Shown here: positions 5,611 through 8,754 of the stretch, one piece after another
Layout: every line of letters begins with the position of its first letter
How positions within the stretch are numbered: the stretch's first letter is position 1
Source of the DNA: CAZWMK01 sp964635065
GTDB taxonomy: Bacteria; Pseudomonadota; Alphaproteobacteria; Sphingomonadales; Sphingomonadaceae
Direction of reading: 5' to 3'
DNA: 8,754 nt
NCBI GenBank assembly: GCA_964635065.1
Contig: CAZWMK010000098.1
Coordinates: forward strand, 1-8,754
Translations under genes and position numbers: made by a program
Notes under the pieces: generated by a model
What the model was told of the DNA's origin: nothing
The model's input: only the letters and a program-made list of their open reading frames with translations
Databases searched by the model: none

Positions 5611-6705
5611 ACGGCGGACGAACAGCAATTCGATGGTGGCGAGAAACCAGTATGATGCGCCCCATACCAGGCGCTTGAACCAGGATGCCTGGTGCCGCCA
5701 GACGACATTGTCATAAACAAGGCTATCGCCCGCCGCCGTGTCGCACAGGGCGCGGCAGGCATCGGCGAGCGTCCGATCCTCGACCCGCAGCATGAGTTCG
5801 CAATTGATGCGCAGTGAACGCATATCGAAATTTGCCGATCCGAGATAGACGATGTCATCCATCACGATCAGCTTGGCGTGCAGGTTGCACGCTTGATATT
5901 CCATGATTTTCGCCCCTCCGCGCCGCAGCAGGCCATAGCTGTGACGGGCGGCATAACGCGTGATCGCCGCATCCGATTTGCCTGCCGTGATAATGCGGGT
6001 TTCGGCTTTGCGGGCGGCGCGGGCCAGGCGGCGCAACATGCGCGGCGGTGGCACGAAATAGGCCATTATCATGCTGATCCGCCGCACGCGCACCAGATCG
6101 CGCCGTACGCTGTCGGCAAAGGCGTTGCCGGGACCGGGGCCGCTGAAGATCCAGCGCGGGCTGCCGCTCGTTTCCGTCAGGCCCGTCAGCAGGCGGCGCA
6201 GGGCAAGGATGCTTTGTTTCGGCGCGGTCATCCACATGAAAAGCTGATTGAAATAGCTTTGGGCATGGGCAACGCAGGGACCTTCGACCACGGCGCCAAG
6301 GTCGTGCCAGGCGGCCTGATGGTCGCGCATGAAATAGGCATCGGCAATGTTGAAGCCGCCGATGATGGCGTGGGTGCCGTCGGCAATCGCCAGCTTCTGA
6401 TGGTTGCGCAGCACATAGCGGCGCCCCCATTTGGGAAGGAAACGACAACAGGTGCCGCCTGTGGTGCGCAAGGGGTCGAAAAAGGCATCGGGGGTTGCCG
6501 CCGATCCAAAACCGTCGATGCCAAGGCGGACGACAACGCCACGGGCGGCAGCGGCGGCCAGAGCGTCACGAATACGGCGACCGCTGGTGTCGGCATCATA
6601 GATGTAGAACAGCAGACTGAGGCTGTGCCTTGCACCCTCGATCAGTGCGATAAGCGCCTGAAACGCGGCCGGACCATCGGGCAGCAGGGTGATTCGATTG
6701 TTCAT
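5599..6705 (-). CDS. Phospholipase D / cardiolipin synthase-like protein
   Basis: A 368-residue member of the PLD superfamily, most like ClsB-type cardiolipin synthases that lack N-terminal membrane helices. Both catalytic HKD motifs are intact: His102-Lys104-Asp109 in NHQKLAIADGTHAIIGGFN, and His276-Lys278-Asp283 in LHAKLIVMDDIVYLGSANFD. The associated Asn119 and Asn292 and the later Glu303 (NCEL) are also present. The likely reaction is phosphatidyl transfer, joining phosphatidylglycerol with another lipid to make cardiolipin at the inner membrane; exact donors cannot be read. The C-terminus (WFKRLVWGASYWFLATIELLFVRR, about 342-365) is amphipathic to hydrophobic and probably the membrane contact. 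The ATG at 6705 is chosen because family homology begins just after it; no good Shine-Dalgarno precedes it. A reading extended to 6978 would overlap the divergent gene and adds charged, unrelated residues. It converges on the MFS gene. Confidence 0.9.
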   Translation of the reverse strand: MNNRITLLPDGPAAFQALIALIEGARHSLSLLFYIYDADTSGRRIRDALAAAAARGVVVRLGIDGFGSAATPDAFFDPLRTTGGTCCRFLPKWGRRYVLRNHQKLAIADGTHAIIGGFNIADAYFMRDHQAAWHDLGAVVEGPCVAHAQSYFNQLFMWMTAPKQSILALRRLLTGLTETSGSPRWIFSGPGPGNAFADSVRRDLVRVRRISMIMAYFVPPPRMLRRLARAARKAETRIITAGKSDAAITRYAARHSYGLLRRGGAKIMEYQACNLHAKLIVMDDIVYLGSANFDMRSLRINCELMLRVEDRTLADACRALCDTAAGDSLVYDNVVWRHQASWFKRLVWGASYWFLATIELLFVRRLVG

Positions 6706-6852
6706 GCCAGGCGTGCGATGCTGTGTTGCGGCATTCTGTGCAAAATATGTGACAAGCTGACGCACATGGCATAGGCTTTCGTCGCCAAGGCGGCCTGACG
6801 CGGAACGGCGCCCGCGTGACCGCCATATACGGGGCGCGCGCCGAGGGGAGGT

Positions 6853-7425
6853 ATGATGGGAAAAATACTGGAAAATCTGAATCTGACGCTTGGCGTCGGC
6901 TTGCTGCTGGCGCTGGGCCTGTTGTTCAATTTCCATGGCGATACCGTTTCCACCGCCGTGGTTTTCCGCTGGCTCCACGTCTTTTTCGGCATCGTCTGGA
7001 TCGGCCTGCTTTACTATTTCAATTTCGTGCAGATTCCGACCATGCCTTCCATTCCGGCAGAATTGAAGCCCGGCGTGTCAAAACATATCGCACCTTGCGC
7101 GTTGTTCTATTTTCGCTGGGGTGCGGCGCTGACCGTTCTGACCGGCCTCGTGCTGGCGCATCTGAACGGTTATCTGGGCGAGGCGCTGTCACTTGCGCCG
7201 GGCAGCCAGCTGATCGGTATCGGCATGTGGCTGGCGCTGATCATGGCGTTCAATGTCTGGTTCATCATCTGGCCGAACCAGAAACGCGCGCTTGGCCTTG
7301 TCGAGGCTGATGATGCGACCAAGGCAAAATCGGCGCGTGTGGCGATGCTGACGTCGCGCACCAACACGCTTTTGTCGATTCCCATGCTTTATTCCATGGC
7401 CAGCTTCCAGACACTGGGGGGCTGA
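6853..7425 (+). CDS. Short PuuD-like membrane protein (urate hydroxylase N-terminal domain family)
   Basis: A 190-residue integral membrane protein with about five predicted helices (near 11-28, 37-58, 81-104, 118-141, 169-186). The blocks RWLHVFFGIVWIGLLYYFNFVQIPTMP (39-65), the KPGVSKHIAP to FYFRWGAALTVLTGL region (72-99), NVWFIIWPNQKRAL (134-147) and SRTNTLLSIPMLY (168-180) match what I know of the PuuD membrane domain. Conserved His42 and His78 could ligate a cofactor. Full-length PuuD is a cytochrome-c-linked urate oxidase with about eight helices plus a C-terminal CxxCH haem domain. This protein has one cysteine (Cys82) and no such domain, so urate oxidation should not be assumed. Short stand-alone homologues are often annotated as PuuD. 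The first ATG (6853) is very close to the purine tract GAGGGGAGG (6843-6851); the second ATG at 6856 has better spacing. A terminator follows. Confidence 0.85.
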   Translation: MMGKILENLNLTLGVGLLLALGLLFNFHGDTVSTAVVFRWLHVFFGIVWIGLLYYFNFVQIPTMPSIPAELKPGVSKHIAPCALFYFRWGAALTVLTGLVLAHLNGYLGEALSLAPGSQLIGIGMWLALIMAFNVWFIIWPNQKRALGLVEADDATKAKSARVAMLTSRTNTLLSIPMLYSMASFQTLGG

Positions 7426-7466
7426 ACGCTTCGGAATATTGGCAGAACACAGCCTGTTTTCAGGGA

Positions 7467-7502
7467 GCCGGCGGTGCCAAGGGGGCACTGCCGGCTTTTT
7501 TT
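7467..7502 (+). terminator. Rho-independent terminator after the PuuD-like gene
   Basis: GCCGGCGGTGCC (7467-7478) pairs with GGCACTGCCGGC (7484-7495) as a 12-bp stem with one G-T pair and a 5-nt loop (AAGGG). Seven T residues follow (7496-7502). It lies 41 bp past the stop codon, so the c-di-GMP gene downstream needs its own promoter. Confidence 0.95.
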
Positions 7503-7515
7503 GCGCGCGCGGGCG

Positions 7516-7545
7516 AATGGTATTTTAACCATTGATCGTGATAAC
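7516..7545 (+). promoter_or_regulatory. CtrA-type half site in a small palindrome, with possible -10 box
   Basis: AATGGT (7516-7521) and ACCATT (7528-7533) form an inverted repeat around ATTTTA. Within it is TTAACCAT (7525-7532), an 8-mer known as a CtrA recognition motif in Caulobacter. GATAAC (7540-7545) could be a -10 box 7 bp downstream. A full TTAA-N7-TTAA site is not present. The placement, between a terminator and the start of a c-di-GMP gene, is what makes it credible. Confidence 0.45.
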
Positions 7546-7625
7546 AGGCAGCAATGGCTCGCAAGGGGGAAGCAGGCCAGCCACTTGTGGACGCAAGAGC
7601 TGGAAGAAAAGAAGCTGGACGCCTG

Positions 7626-8754
7626 ATGACGAGTCGTAATTATCATCACCGGACATATGGTTTTGCCACGCGCGGCGCGCTGCTTCTTGCGGTCATGATC
7701 CTGATCATCACCGCGGTCTTAGTATGGCACGTCATGCCCGATCATCTTGGTTTGGGACTGTCGGTGGCGGTATTGGTCGCGGCACTGGCAGGGGGTGTCT
7801 CCTTTTTCATCCTGCGCGCGATGGTGAAGCCGGTGCATGATGCGCTGGCAGCGCTGGCACCCGTGCTTGAAAATGCCGCTGATGGCGAATTGCACATGGA
7901 CCTGCCGGAAAATGTGCAGCGCGAATTGCCCGACATCTCTCACGCGCTGCGCCTGATGATGAAGCGCGTGCAGTCGAGCATCGACAGCATCCAGCACATC
8001 GCCCTGCATGATTCGATTACCGGCCTGCCGAACCGGCTGCACTTCCGCCGTCTTGTCGAAAGACGGTTGCGGCAGGGTCGTGTTACGGGACGGAACCGCA
8101 ATCTGCTGCTGTTTCTCGATCTCGATGGTTTCAAGGCGGTCAACGACAGCCTTGGCCATGCCATGGGAGATGCATTGCTGTCCTTGCTTGCCAGACGGAT
8201 CGAGGTGCTGGCTGAGGCCGAGCGCCAATGCTTCGCCCTGCCAGGTGACGAAGAGCCAGCGGTCGTCGCGCGACTGGCGGGTGACGAGTTCGTGATTCTC
8301 ATTCCCAACGCAGGGATCGAGGATGCCGATCGCATTGCCCGTCATGTCCTGAAGGCCCTGGAGGAGCCGTTCGAGCTGATTGGCGCCTCGGTCGTCGTTG
8401 GTGCCAGCATCGGTATTTGCTCCATGCCCGAAGATGGCGAGGATTATGATACGCTGATGCGCAAGGCCGACGCGGCGATGTATGCCGCCAAGGAAATGGG
8501 GCGCAACCAGTTCCAGTTTTATTCCGAAGCGCTGAATGCCCGCGCGCGCGATCGTCTGCAGACGGACAGCCAGCTGCGTCAGGCACTGGAACGGAATGAA
8601 TTCACACTATTCTATCAGCCCCAGATCGATACGCGATCAGGCCGCGTCGTTGCCGTTGAGGCCCTGATTCGCTGGCAGCACCCGACGCAGGGTTTGCGTG
8701 GTCCCGCCTCGTTCATTCCGATCGCCGAGGAGTCGGGGCTGATCGTCGATATCG
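7626..8754 (+). CDS. Membrane-anchored GGDEF-EAL c-di-GMP protein (3' end cut)
   Basis: The 376 residues visible contain two membrane helices (about 17-37 and 43-64) joined by a very short loop, then a HAMP-like or coiled linker (65-122). A GGDEF domain follows (about 125-300), beginning HDSITGLPNRLHF (128-140) with metal-site Asp in FLDLDGFKAVNDSLGH (163-178). The EAL domain starts near 316 and contains FYQPQID (329-335) and EALIRW (345-350) before the window ends. GGDEF domains make c-di-GMP and EAL domains break it down at the inner membrane. The signature here is AGDEF (218-222), which can still be active. The RxxD inhibitory site normally six residues before it is absent (Glu209, Ala212). 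The ATG at 7626 follows a poor ribosome binding site; an in-frame ATG at 7554 would add 24 residues, but that stretch is rich in rare AGA codons and unconserved. Confidence 0.93.
   Translation, partial: MTSRNYHHRTYGFATRGALLLAVMILIITAVLVWHVMPDHLGLGLSVAVLVAALAGGVSFFILRAMVKPVHDALAALAPVLENAADGELHMDLPENVQRELPDISHALRLMMKRVQSSIDSIQHIALHDSITGLPNRLHFRRLVERRLRQGRVTGRNRNLLLFLDLDGFKAVNDSLGHAMGDALLSLLARRIEVLAEAERQCFALPGDEEPAVVARLAGDEFVILIPNAGIEDADRIARHVLKALEEPFELIGASVVVGASIGICSMPEDGEDYDTLMRKADAAMYAAKEMGRNQFQFYSEALNARARDRLQTDSQLRQALERNEFTLFYQPQIDTRSGRVVAVEALIRWQHPTQGLRGPASFIPIAEESGLIVDI

Noticed and set aside
1..7425. A purine-degradation cluster linking amn, ahcY and the PuuD-like gene
   Set aside because: The genes are on different strands and in separate units with unrelated genes between them, and the PuuD-like protein lacks the domain needed for urate oxidation.
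1..8754. Mobile elements, CRISPR arrays, tRNA or rRNA genes, attachment sites
   Set aside because: I searched by eye on both strands and found no transposase or integrase motifs, no regularly spaced repeats, no tRNA-like cloverleaf and no rRNA sequence.

Overview
The window looks like ordinary chromosomal DNA of an alphaproteobacterium. A sphingomonad (Sphingomonadales) is my best guess. The evidence is the high GC content, the GC-ending codons, the spinster-like MFS carrier, a TTAACCAT (CtrA-type) box, a SahR-like operator on ahcY, and a small secreted four-cysteine protein of a type I associate with sphingomonads. I see no transposase, integrase, phage gene, tRNA, rRNA or CRISPR array. The order assignment is inference from gene content, not from a marker gene.

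Layout. Bases 1-1408 hold a minus-strand pair: a Prx5-type peroxiredoxin and, overlapping its stop codon by one base, AMP nucleosidase (amn), which runs off the left edge. Across a 108-bp divergent spacer, the plus strand carries yqgE (UPF0301/AlgH family), apparently on a leaderless transcript. Next come a small secreted protein of unknown function and ahcY (S-adenosylhomocysteine hydrolase), which starts at GTG. A perfect 22-bp palindrome lies between these two genes and is the likely operator of ahcY. An MFS transporter follows ahcY, with a strong hairpin directly before its ribosome binding site. It converges on a minus-strand phospholipase-D/cardiolipin-synthase-like gene, and the junction consists of an 8-bp tandem repeat. 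Divergent from that gene is a short membrane protein related to the membrane domain of urate hydroxylase PuuD, closed by a strong intrinsic terminator. The right edge holds a membrane-anchored GGDEF-EAL protein, cut off shortly after its EAL motif.

How the genes relate. They are mostly housekeeping functions rather than one pathway. AhcY removes the methylation by-product SAH, giving adenosine and homocysteine; Amn splits AMP into adenine and ribose 5-phosphate; the peroxiredoxin removes peroxides; the PLD protein probably makes or remodels phospholipid; the GGDEF-EAL protein handles c-di-GMP. I did not find a convincing new multi-gene system. The best leads are regulatory: the ahcY operator, the hairpin and repeated start region before the MFS gene, the leaderless yqgE promoter, and the CtrA-type box before the c-di-GMP gene. 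The short PuuD-like protein and the secreted four-cysteine protein are the least understood coding features.
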